From assembly GCA_021802115.1 (NCBI GenBank), contig JAKABA010000251.1, forward strand, positions 1 through 5,482: a stretch of DNA of 5,482 nucleotides, given 5' to 3'. This stretch comes from a bacterium. GTDB taxonomy: Bacteria; Chloroflexota; Dormibacteria; UBA8260; Bog-877. Below the pieces are notes generated by a model. The model searched no databases. It was not told where the DNA came from and saw only the letters and a list, made by a program, of their open reading frames with translations. A program made the position numbers and the translations under genes. Below are positions 1-5,482 of the stretch, one piece after another (the first letter of the stretch is position 1; every line of letters begins with the position of its first letter).

Positions 1-1
1 A

Positions 2-91
2 TACAGGTACGCGGTGCAGAACCCCGCGGTCTTCGTGCCCGAGGCCCGGTACCTGAAGCGGCATGACCTGAGCGTTTTTGGGTCCCCCTGA
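2..91 (+). CDS. C-terminal end of an unrecognised protein (5' part outside window)
   Basis: The second reading frame is open from the left edge to a TGA at 89-91 and gives 29 codons. Only three of these (CAT, GTT, TTT) do not end in G or C, which matches the coding pattern of the certain genes here. The other two forward frames do not show this bias, and frame 1 stops at 64-66. The tail is polar and aromatic, with the segment FVPEARYLKRHDLSVFG near the end, and has no hydrophobic segment, so it looks like the end of a soluble protein. I do not recognise the family from so short a piece. No T-tract terminator follows the stop codon. Coding status is fairly likely; function is unknown. Confidence 0.55.
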   Translation, partial: YRYAVQNPAVFVPEARYLKRHDLSVFGSP

Positions 92-323
92 GGCGGGCAC
101 AGACTCGCAGGCACGCGACCGCTCCAACCACGCGCGGACTGAGGGCCGGTGGTGCGCGGCCCCCGCGCCAGCCACCTGTGCATCAGGAGGGCCCTGAGGC
201 TCGGCCCCACCATCCATCCTGTCCGCAACCGTCGGCCATCGGACCCGAAACTGGAGCCTGACACGGTCTCACTGCTTGTGAAGTCGCCAGCGCGGTCGCG
301 GCGGCACGAGTATCGTGACCACC
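92..323. other. Intergenic region, no gene found
   Basis: About 230 bases separate the partial first gene from the small ORF. No reading frame here combines a start, a ribosome binding site and the expected third-position GC bias. A short GC hairpin is present: GGGCCG at 143-148 pairs with CGGCCC at 157-162 across an 8-nt loop. It has no T-run, so it is at best a weak terminator for the upstream gene. CTGACA at 258-263 resembles a -35 box, but no convincing -10 box lies 16-18 nt downstream. No tRNA-like T-arm was seen. Confidence 0.4.
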
Positions 324-470
324 ATGCCCCGCCGCCGCCACTACGGTCGCCGCACCGCGCGCTCGGTCCGACGTGCGGGCTGTTGCGGCCTTGAGGCGCT
401 CTCGTGCTGCCTCCTGGTGGCGGCGCTGGCGGCCGCCGCCACCGCCCTGATGGCGTTCGCGGTTCTCTGA
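324..470 (+). CDS. Small Arg-rich, double Cys-pair single-pass membrane protein (hypothetical)
   Basis: This is a 48-codon ORF from ATG 324 to TGA 468-470. The N-terminal 17 residues are strongly basic (MPRRRHYGRRTARSVRR). Next comes a short segment with Cys20-Cys21 and Cys28-Cys29 (CC-x6-CC, containing GLEALS). The rest, roughly residues 26-48, is an uninterrupted hydrophobic Ala/Leu/Val stretch long enough for one membrane helix. The charge distribution predicts the N-terminus in the cytoplasm. About 41 of 47 sense codons end in G or C. An in-frame GTG at 315 is an alternative start and would add three residues. Neither start has a strong ribosome binding site, which is the main weakness of the call. 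I do not recognise a named family. Paired cysteines at the membrane face could bind a metal, form disulfides or be lipidated, but that is speculation. The gene converges on the PBP gene. Confidence 0.45.
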   Translation: MPRRRHYGRRTARSVRRAGCCGLEALSCCLLVAALAAAATALMAFAVL

Positions 471-494
471 GCCGGCCGCCACCACCCCCAAGCG

Positions 495-531
495 CCGGGC
501 CGCTGGATGCCACTCAAGTGGGGCGGCTCGG
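495..531. terminator. Imperfect hairpin between convergent genes, possible factor-assisted terminator
   Basis: The arms are CCG (495-497), CCGC (500-503) and CCACT (510-514), pairing with AGTGG (517-521), GCGG (523-526) and CGG (529-531), with small internal loops. The hairpin lies 24 bases after the small ORF and about 100 bases beyond the PBP stop codon on the other strand, where a bidirectional terminator would be expected. It lacks a T-run on either side, so it is not a classical intrinsic terminator. Confidence 0.22.
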
Positions 532-605
532 ATACGACCGTAGGCCAAGGGTGAGGTGGGCCACGATCATGGGTGGGCGGGCACCCGAAACCCTGGGTCG
601 TGGTT

Positions 606-626
606 GGGATGCGGGTCCGGGTGGGG
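606..626 (+). other. G-quadruplex motif next to the PBP stop codon
   Basis: Four G-runs at 606-608, 613-615, 619-621 and 623-626 are separated by loops of 4, 3 and 1 nt, which satisfies the usual G3+N1-7 quadruplex rule. More G-runs lie just upstream at 549-551, 558-560, 571-573, 575-577, 579-581 and 595-597. The G-rich strand is the template strand for the PBP gene, whose stop codon is 4 bases away. A fold here could slow polymerase at the end of that transcript. Folding is not shown by sequence alone. Confidence 0.45.
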
Positions 627-630
627 TGGC

Positions 631-2754
631 TCAGTGACCGGGCTTCTTGTGCCTCTTCCCCTGGCCGCCATCACCAGGAGGCCCTCCTGGGGGCCCTCCG
701 GGGGGGCCTTGCGGTCCGCCGTACAGGGTGCCCCCGCCCAACACCTGGTTGGTGGGCCCGGTGCCCGGCAGGTAATAGACCGTCTGTCCCTGGTACTGAG
801 CCGTGATGAGCCCAGACGGCGGCTGGTACCAGGTCGCCGGTTGCCCCTGCAGGGCGGTCTCCATGAAGTCGTGCCACAGGATCGCGGCCCCACTTATTCC
901 GTTGATCCCACCCCCGTACATGGGCGAGTCGTTGGCGTTGCCCACCCAGTCCGCGCCCACCAGGGTCGGCGTCCAGCCGACCGCGAGGTTGTCCCTGAAA
1001 CTGTTGGATGTCCCGGTCTTGACCGCCACCCGCCGGCCGGGGATGACCAGCGGGGTGTCGGGGCCGAAGGCCAGCAGACGATTGCTGTTGCGGGACAGGA
1101 TGGTGTTCATGATGAACGCGACCTGAGGCGAGACCACCTGGCGGGTGCTGGTGGGCGCGGAGTAGACAACCGCTCCGCGGCTGTTGGTTACCCTCTCGAT
1201 GAAGTGCGCAGGATGGAGCACGCCCTGGGCCGCCAGCACGGACCCCGCCTGGGCCATCTCCCATAGGGGAATCGGGTACGCGCCCAGGGTGAGGCTGGGA
1301 CCATAGGTAGAGTCCGCATGGTCAAGCGTGGTGACTCCGAACTCCCGGGCCATGTGCAGCACCGTGGGGATCCCGGTCGCCATCTCCACCCTCACCGCCG
1401 GCACATTCAGCGAGTTGCCAAGGGCGACCTCGGCCGGCACGACTCCGAAGTACTGGCCGTTGTAGTCATGCACCACATAGGGGCCGCCGCCCGGCCCGCC
1501 TGACGGCAGGGTCAGCTGGTTGTCCAGGATCGGGGTGGTCATGGTGATGGTCCTGCTGGCGATCGCGGCTGAGTAGGTGAAGATCTTGAAGGTGGAGCCG
1601 GTCTGCCGGGGCACGGCGGCCATGTCGATCTGACCACCGGGGACATTGGCCCCGGCTCCACCCACCCAGGTCTCGATGTCGCCGTTGACGGGGTTCTCCG
1701 CCACCAGGGCGCCATCGGTCATGTGCATCGCCGAGCGGGCGGCGATCACCCGGGTCACCAGCTGTTGAGCCTTCTCATTGAGGGGGAGGTTGAGGGTGGT
1801 GTACACCCGCAGCCCCATGGTCGGGTAGGAGGCGCCGAAGTGAGATTGCAGCCACTGCTGCACCTGATCGGTGAAGTACGGGGCCGGGCTGGTGTCACTC
1901 CCCGGAGCCAGGGGGGTCGGCTTGGCCAGGATCTCGGCCGCCTGCCGTTTGCTCAGGTTGCCATAGGTCACCATCGCCGCCACCACCACCCGCTGGCGCT
2001 GGCGGGCCCCGCTCGGATTCGAGAACGGGTCGAGGTATGTGGGGGCCGGCAGCAGTCCGGCCAGCAAGGTCGCCTGGGCGGCGGAGAGCCGGCTGGCGGG
2101 TACTCCGAAGTAGGTTTCAGCGGCGGCCTGCACCCCGGTCGCGCCCTGGCCGAAGTAGACATCGTTCAGGTACTGGTCGAGGATCTGTCGGCGGCTGAGC
2201 CGGGTGGTCAGGTCGTTGCCGTAGAAGATCTCCTTGATCTTGTAGATGAGGGACTTGTTGTCATGCAGATAGAGGAGCTTGGCCAGCTGTTCCTCTATCG
2301 TGCTGGCCCCTTGGACGGGGGCGTGATGCACCGCGTCATAGAAGGCAGCCTGCAGGATCCGTCCCAAATCGAAGCTGGGGGATGTCCAATAGCCGTGGTC
2401 TTCGATGTCCACCACCGCCTGCTGCATGACTGGAGCTATCTCGTTCAGGGGCACCGGGATCCGGGTCTCGTCGGGAGCGTGGAGGTCGGCTATCTGCTGG
2501 CCGCCCTGGGCGTACACCAGGGTGTCGGACGGGAAGGTGCGCGCCGCTGCGGGCAGCGAGCTGTAGGCGTGGGCCAGGGCGGCGAAGGGAACGGCGAGCA
2601 GCGCCATCGCGGCGATCGCGGCCACCCCCAGCATGGCCACCAGCCGCAGGGGGCTCAGCCGCCAATCCCTGAAGCGCGCTCTGGCACCGGCAGCTGCCCG
2701 GTCCGCCAGCCGGCGGACCTGATCCCAGTCGCGCTCGAATGGATCTCGGATCAC
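631..2754 (-). CDS. Class A penicillin-binding protein (bifunctional peptidoglycan glycosyltransferase/transpeptidase)
   Basis: This enzyme polymerises lipid II into glycan strands and crosslinks their stem peptides outside the cytoplasmic membrane. The predicted protein has 707 residues. A short charged cytoplasmic N-terminus is followed by one membrane anchor at about residues 35-64. A GT51 glycosyltransferase domain covers roughly 95-250, with Glu118 in EDHGYW, GASTIEEQLAK from 149, Glu175 in KIKE and YLNDVYFG from 195. The transpeptidase domain covers roughly 320-640, with catalytic Ser387-Lys390 (STFK), SLN at 448-450 and KTGTS from 579. Spacing of the three transpeptidase motifs is normal. 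A Gly/Pro-rich tail with a GKRHKK patch ends the protein. The GTG start at 2754 is chosen because GAGGAG lies 6 nt upstream. An upstream in-frame ATG at 2832 would overlap the predicted promoter. The GT51 motifs around the two catalytic glutamates diverge from consensus. It is a PonA/PBP1-type enzyme; the exact orthologue is uncertain. Confidence 0.96.
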   Translation of the reverse strand: MIRDPFERDWDQVRRLADRAAAGARARFRDWRLSPLRLVAMLGVAAIAAMALLAVPFAALAHAYSSLPAAARTFPSDTLVYAQGGQQIADLHAPDETRIPVPLNEIAPVMQQAVVDIEDHGYWTSPSFDLGRILQAAFYDAVHHAPVQGASTIEEQLAKLLYLHDNKSLIYKIKEIFYGNDLTTRLSRRQILDQYLNDVYFGQGATGVQAAAETYFGVPASRLSAAQATLLAGLLPAPTYLDPFSNPSGARQRQRVVVAAMVTYGNLSKRQAAEILAKPTPLAPGSDTSPAPYFTDQVQQWLQSHFGASYPTMGLRVYTTLNLPLNEKAQQLVTRVIAARSAMHMTDGALVAENPVNGDIETWVGGAGANVPGGQIDMAAVPRQTGSTFKIFTYSAAIASRTITMTTPILDNQLTLPSGGPGGGPYVVHDYNGQYFGVVPAEVALGNSLNVPAVRVEMATGIPTVLHMAREFGVTTLDHADSTYGPSLTLGAYPIPLWEMAQAGSVLAAQGVLHPAHFIERVTNSRGAVVYSAPTSTRQVVSPQVAFIMNTILSRNSNRLLAFGPDTPLVIPGRRVAVKTGTSNSFRDNLAVGWTPTLVGADWVGNANDSPMYGGGINGISGAAILWHDFMETALQGQPATWYQPPSGLITAQYQGQTVYYLPGTGPTNQVLGGGTLYGGPQGPPGGPPGGPPGDGGQGKRHKKPGH
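673..708 (-). repeat. 12-bp repeat encoding three GPPG units in the PBP tail
   Basis: Three tandem GPPG units (PBP residues 683-694) are encoded by imperfect 12-base repeats, visible on the + strand as runs of C, T and G such as GGGCCCTCC. They belong to a low-complexity Gly/Pro tail that follows the transpeptidase domain and precedes a basic patch and the stop codon. Such units can expand or contract by slippage, so the tail length may vary between strains. Pro/Gly-rich C-terminal tails are known on actinobacterial class A PBPs. Confidence 0.75.
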
Positions 2755-2760
2755 ATCGCT

Positions 2761-2766
2761 CTCCTC
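2761..2766 (-). promoter_or_regulatory. Ribosome binding site fixing the PBP GTG start
   Basis: On the - strand GAGGAG sits 6 nt before GTG 2754-2752. No comparable site precedes the upstream in-frame ATG at 2832. This spacing decides the start and shortens the protein from 733 to 707 residues. Confidence 0.8.
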
Positions 2767-2830
2767 GGTCGGCACCTGTCTGCACGCCGCCACCGGGACG
2801 GCCAGGGGCCCGTCGGGGCACAACTGTTTC

Positions 2831-2856
2831 AACGTGGGGTGACGGTCTCAGTTTCA
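2831..2856 (-). promoter_or_regulatory. ECF-sigma-type promoter of the PBP gene (TGAAAC-N16-CGTT)
   Basis: On the - strand TGAAAC (2856-2851) is followed after exactly 16 bases by CGTT (2834-2831). This matches the pattern of extracytoplasmic-function sigma promoters: Bacillus SigW/SigM sites have TGAAAC-N16-CGTA/C, and mycobacterial SigE sites have GGAAC-N15-16-CGTT. Transcription would start near 2824, leaving a leader of about 70 nt before the GTG. That leader contains a short hairpin (GACGG/CCGTC, 2797-2814). Cell-wall enzymes are typical targets of envelope-stress ECF factors, so the match fits the gene. A second TGAAAC at 2831-2826 has no matching -10 box. Activity and the cognate factor are inferred. 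Confidence 0.5.
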
Positions 2857-2885
2857 CACCCGATGGTCCCGCCCCGGCCGTGGCC

Positions 2886-2916
2886 GTGACCCGCCCCGCC
2901 CGCCCGGGCGGGTCAC
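2886..2916. repeat. Perfect 10-bp inverted repeat between divergent promoters, possible operator
   Basis: GTGACCCGCC at 2886-2895 is repeated in inverted form as GGCGGGTCAC at 2907-2916, with an 11-nt spacer. A nested perfect 14-bp palindrome, CCCGCCCGGGCGGG, occupies 2899-2912. The repeat lies 29 bp upstream of the PBP -35 box and about 113 bp upstream of the permease -35 box. It could be a regulator site or a cruciform/hairpin. No T-run follows, so a terminator is unlikely. Confidence 0.5.
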
Positions 2917-2964
2917 CACTGGCGTGGGCGCTCAGCGGCGGCTGCTCCCGCCCTGGGCCAGCGC

Positions 2965-3078
2965 CACTAGTCCGAGGCGAGGCTTGACGCCGCGGGCCAG
3001 GGCCCGGGGCTGGCTCGGACCGGCTGGGGTTGCTGAGGCGGCGTAGTGGTGTGTAGTATCCCAGAACGCTCACTAGTG
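2965..3078. repeat. Two CACTAGT copies 106 bp apart upstream of the permease
   Basis: CACTAGT occurs at 2965-2971 and again at 3071-3077. The second copy extends to a perfect 8-bp palindrome, CACTAGTG (3071-3078), which lies between the predicted transcription start and the ribosome binding site of the permease. The start-to-start distance of 106 bp is close to ten helical turns, so both copies would face the same side of the DNA. They may be a repressor operator pair, or coincidence given the short motif. Confidence 0.25.
3030..3059 (+). promoter_or_regulatory. Candidate sigma70-type promoter of the permease-amidase pair
   Basis: TTGCTG (3030-3035) and TAGTAT (3054-3059) are separated by 18 bases and match three of six and four of six consensus positions. 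TAGTAT is an unusually AT-rich hexamer in this GC-rich stretch. The start would fall near 3066, giving a leader of about 30 nt before ATG 3097. Confidence 0.4.
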
Positions 3079-3085
3079 GAGGGTT

Positions 3086-3093
3086 GGAGGGGG
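3086..3093 (+). promoter_or_regulatory. Ribosome binding site fixing the permease ATG
   Basis: GGAGGGGG lies just before ATG 3097, with the GGAGG core ending 6 nt upstream. It favours ATG 3097 over the in-frame GTG at 3046, which would fall inside the predicted promoter and add 17 residues unlike a permease N-terminus. A second GGAGGG sits at 3078-3083. Confidence 0.75.
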
Positions 3094-3096
3094 ATC

Positions 3097-4584
3097 ATGA
3101 CTGCCATCTCAGAGGAGCTTGCCGCCAGCGCTCCGGGGCTGCGCCGAGGGGCTATCGGTCTGCGCGAGGTGCTCTTCCAGAGCATCACCGACATGGCTCC
3201 CGGGGCAGCCATCGCGGCCTCGATCCCAGCCGGGGTCGCGTTCGCGGGGGGATCTCTGCCCCTGGCGGTGATCGTGGCCATGGTGGCCTGCCTGCTGTGT
3301 GCCTCGTGCGTGGGCGAGCTGGCCCGAGAGCTGCCTTCGGCCGGCTCCATGGGCACGTACACCGCCCGCGGGCTGCACCCCTCGGTCGGCTTTCTGGTCA
3401 ACTGGGGCTATGTGGCGGTGGCGGGCCTGATCCCGCCGTTGGTCCTGCTCCAGCTCGGCTATACCACGGCCGCCACGATCAACAGCTACGACCACTCGTT
3501 CTCGCTCAATCTGTGGTGGCTGTTCACGATCGCGGGCGCGCTGATCGTGCTGGCGGCGGGCTACTACGGGATTCGCACCTCAGCTCGCTTCGGCACCATC
3601 CTGGGCGCGTTCGAGATCCTGGTCTTTGTGATCCTGGCGGTGCTGTTCGTGGTCAAGGCCGGCCACGCCAACACCCTCGAGGTGTTCACCACCAAGTACA
3701 CGCCCAGCCACTTCCGCGGCCTGAGCGGGATCATCGCGGGCTCGGTCTACACCGTCCTCGCCTTCGGAGGCTTCGAGGGGGCGGCGCCGCTGGCGGAGGA
3801 GGCCAGGGATCCCCGCAAGACCATTCGGAGGGCGGTCCTGCTGGCGACCCTGGGGATCGGGATTATCTATGTCTTCACCACCTATGCGGCCGACGTGGTC
3901 TTCGGCCCCGTCCATTTCGCCTCCTTCAGCTCGGCGGGTCCCGCTTCGTGGGAGGGGATCGCCCGGGCCTCCTATGGCGTCTTCTGGTTCTTCGTCTTTC
4001 TGGCGATCATCAACTCCACCATCGCCAACTCCAACGCGGGGGTGACGGTCTCCAGCCGGACGGCCTACGCGATGGGGAGGATCCGCGCCTTTCCCGCCAT
4101 CTTCGCGGCCGTCCATCCCCGCCACCGGTCCCCCCACTTCGGGATCGTGATGGCATTCCTGGTCAGCGTCGGGGTGGCGGTCGGGCTGGGCCTCCACTTC
4201 AACCCGTTCGTGGCCTTCGCCATGGTGGGCACCGGGATCGTGATCATCCTGGCGGCGATCTACATCCTGGTCGACGCCGCCTGCATCGGCTTTTTCATCA
4301 AGACCAGGGGCTCCAGTCTCAACTGGTTCCTGCACATAGTGGTTCCGGTGCTGGGGATCGTCGCCTTCATCCCGGCCTGGTTCAGTGCCGCCGGGATCCC
4401 GGTGTTCTCCTTCATCTCCCCGCTGCCGGCCCCCTATTCCTACATGGGGCCGGCGATGGGGGCGTGGATTCTGCTGGGGGTCGTCTACATGGCCTACCTC
4501 TACTCCCGTCACCCCGAACGGGTGACCCAGGTGGGCATGGTCCACCTCGACCAGGAGCTGGAGCCGAGCGGGGCGCCATCGTGA
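3097..4584 (+). CDS. APC-superfamily amino acid/amine permease
   Basis: This is a 495-residue secondary transporter of the cytoplasmic membrane with about twelve hydrophobic helices, near residues 30-50, 54-76, 98-120, 138-158, 166-187, 208-229, 246-268, 294-312, 347-367, 370-400, 408-430 and 448-469. Length and helix count are normal for the amino acid-polyamine-organocation superfamily. The strongest signature is FGGFEGAAPLAEEARDPRK from residue 223, the helix 6 and following-loop motif of APC permeases (GFE...EEA.DP.K). Helix 1 reads TDMAPGAAIAA and lacks the textbook Gly-Ser-Gly backbone motif, as in several APC subgroups, so the substrate cannot be read from sequence. The next gene, 46 nt downstream on the same strand, is an acetamidase/formamidase family member. 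This suggests a shared transcript and a substrate that is an amide, amine or amino acid derivative. The family call is firm; the substrate is inferred. Confidence 0.92.
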   Translation: MTAISEELAASAPGLRRGAIGLREVLFQSITDMAPGAAIAASIPAGVAFAGGSLPLAVIVAMVACLLCASCVGELARELPSAGSMGTYTARGLHPSVGFLVNWGYVAVAGLIPPLVLLQLGYTTAATINSYDHSFSLNLWWLFTIAGALIVLAAGYYGIRTSARFGTILGAFEILVFVILAVLFVVKAGHANTLEVFTTKYTPSHFRGLSGIIAGSVYTVLAFGGFEGAAPLAEEARDPRKTIRRAVLLATLGIGIIYVFTTYAADVVFGPVHFASFSSAGPASWEGIARASYGVFWFFVFLAIINSTIANSNAGVTVSSRTAYAMGRIRAFPAIFAAVHPRHRSPHFGIVMAFLVSVGVAVGLGLHFNPFVAFAMVGTGIVIILAAIYILVDAACIGFFIKTRGSSLNWFLHIVVPVLGIVAFIPAWFSAAGIPVFSFISPLPAPYSYMGPAMGAWILLGVVYMAYLYSRHPERVTQVGMVHLDQELEPSGAPS

Positions 4585-4630
4585 TGGGGCACGGGTTTCT
4601 GGCCCCCGGCACTCCCTGGTGGGGGCGGCG

Positions 4631-5482
4631 ATGAGCGGACTGGAGGTGGTGACGATAGCGCCGGATCCCCAGCGCTACGCCTGGACCTTCGGCGGTGCCG
4701 AGCCGGTGGCCCGGATTCGACCAGGGAGCGTGGTCGAACTCTTCACAGAGGACTGCTTCGCCGGCCGGGTGACCAGCGAGCGCGACCTGGTCTCCGAGGT
4801 GTGCGAGTTTCCGTTCCTCAACCCTCAGACCGGACCTTTCTACATCGAGGGTGCCGAGGTGGGGGACACGATCGCGGTCCACTTCGTCTCCATCGAGCCC
4901 GCCCGGGACTGGGCAGCCTCCACCACGGTGCCCCTCTTCGGAGCGCTGACGGCCACCCATCTGACGGCCCTCCTACATGACCCACTGCCCGAGGTGGTGT
5001 GGATCTGGGAGCTGGATCGCCGGGCGCGCACCTGCCGCTTCCGCGCCCACTCGGGAGATTTCGAGGTGGACCTCCCCATGGTCCCGATGCACGGCACCGT
5101 GGGGGTGGCGCCCGCCAACCTCGAGGTGCGCTCAGCGCTGGTCCCGGACGCCTTCGGGGGCAACATGGACACCCCGGAGATGCAGGCGGGCGTGACCTGC
5201 TATCTGGGCGTCAACGTGCCGGGCGGACTGCTGTCCCTGGGTGACGGGCATGCCCGTCAGGGGGAGGGAGAGACCTGCGGGGTGGCGGTCGAGTGCGCCA
5301 TGAACACGGTGATAGCGGTCGACCTGATCAAGGGACGGCCGTGCCCCTGGCCGCGTCTGGAATCGGACACCCACATCCTCTCCACGGGCTCGGTCCGGCC
5401 CCTGGAGGACGCCTTCAGGATCGCTCAGGCGGACCTGGTGCACTGGCTGGGTGAGGACTACGGGCTGGAACCACTGGATGCC
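4631..5482 (+). CDS. Acetamidase/formamidase family protein (FmdA/AmdA), 3' end outside window
   Basis: The family hydrolyses short aliphatic amides such as formamide or acetamide to the acid plus ammonia in the cytoplasm. From ATG 4631 the frame stays open for 284 codons to the window edge. Family signatures appear in order: TGPFYIEGAEVGD (67-79), MHGTVGVAP (153-161), GGNMD (176-180), YLGVNVPGGLLSLGDGHA (191-208) and QGEGETCGVAVE (210-221). His154, Asp205 and His207 lie in the conserved core and are likely active-site residues, though this is not provable here. The spacing suggests the roughly 300-residue short subfamily, not the roughly 400-residue methylotroph and mycobacterial enzymes, so perhaps 10-40 residues are missing. 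ATG 4631 is preceded by GGTGGGGG; an in-frame GTG at 4619 is a less likely start. The gap from the permease is 46 nt with no terminator, so co-transcription is likely. The natural substrate is unknown. Confidence 0.93.
   Translation, partial: MSGLEVVTIAPDPQRYAWTFGGAEPVARIRPGSVVELFTEDCFAGRVTSERDLVSEVCEFPFLNPQTGPFYIEGAEVGDTIAVHFVSIEPARDWAASTTVPLFGALTATHLTALLHDPLPEVVWIWELDRRARTCRFRAHSGDFEVDLPMVPMHGTVGVAPANLEVRSALVPDAFGGNMDTPEMQAGVTCYLGVNVPGGLLSLGDGHARQGEGETCGVAVECAMNTVIAVDLIKGRPCPWPRLESDTHILSTGSVRPLEDAFRIAQADLVHWLGEDYGLEPLDA

Noticed and set aside
92..323. Possible tRNA, small RNA or CRISPR in the left gap
   Set aside because: No T-arm consensus, no cloverleaf arms, no regularly spaced repeats and no T-run after the short hairpin at 143-162 were seen.
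183..548. 121-codon - strand frame across the left intergenic region
   Set aside because: It has no convincing ribosome binding site and is Ala/Arg/Gly low complexity. It overlaps the better-supported small membrane ORF at 324-470.
2755..2832. N-terminal extension of the PBP from ATG 2832
   Set aside because: There is no ribosome binding site for this ATG and it overlaps the predicted -10 box. The GTG at 2754 has GAGGAG at ideal spacing and leads directly into a normal cytoplasmic head.
1723..2889. Long open frame on the + strand opposite the PBP gene (388 codons)
   Set aside because: It is antisense to a certain PBP with all catalytic motifs. Its product is a low-complexity His/Gly/Arg-rich string with no domain, as expected from an antisense frame in a high-GC3 gene.
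3046..3096. GTG start for the permease at 3046
   Set aside because: It lies inside the candidate promoter and adds 17 residues without permease character. ATG 3097 has a strong GGAGG site.
3580..4545. 321-codon frame antisense to the permease
   Set aside because: The composition is dominated by Asp, His, Gly and Arg with no recognisable domain. It is explained by the mirrored codon bias of the permease.
3084..4634. 516-codon frame overlapping the permease on the same strand
   Set aside because: The product is Gly/Arg/His/Pro-rich without helices or motifs, while the overlapping frame encodes a clear 12-TM APC permease. It is a shifted-frame shadow.

Overview
The window comes from a high-GC bacterium. 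Third codon positions are almost all G or C, ribosome binding sites are purine-rich, and GTG starts occur. Base composition and gene content fit an actinobacterium or another high-GC soil lineage such as Dormibacterota or a high-GC Chloroflexota member. Nothing here fixes the phylum, and there is no rRNA, tRNA, CRISPR array, insertion sequence or integrase.

Layout from left to right. The last 29 codons of an unrecognised + strand gene end at 91. After a gene-free stretch comes a probable 48-residue membrane miniprotein with two Cys-Cys pairs (324-470, +). It converges with a large class A penicillin-binding protein on the - strand (631-2754), a bifunctional peptidoglycan glycosyltransferase/transpeptidase. 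Between these two lie an imperfect hairpin and a G-quadruplex motif. A divergent intergenic region (2755-3096) follows. It holds a TGAAAC-N16-CGTT promoter reading into the PBP gene, a perfect 10-bp inverted repeat, two ACTAGT palindromes, and a sigma70-like promoter reading right. Rightward lie a 12-TM APC-superfamily permease (3097-4584, +) and, 46 nt after it, an acetamidase/formamidase family gene (4631 to the window edge, 3' end missing).

The window therefore combines two unrelated jobs. The left side is cell-wall synthesis, apparently with an envelope-stress-type promoter. The right side looks like a small uptake-and-hydrolysis operon: the permease would bring in an amide, amine or amino acid derivative, and the FmdA/AmdA-family enzyme would release ammonia from an amide. 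The permease substrate is inferred from gene pairing only. No novel multi-gene system is evident. The items most worth a second look are the ECF-type promoter at the PBP gene, the divergent glycosyltransferase motifs of the PBP, the Cys-pair miniprotein and the permease-amidase pairing.
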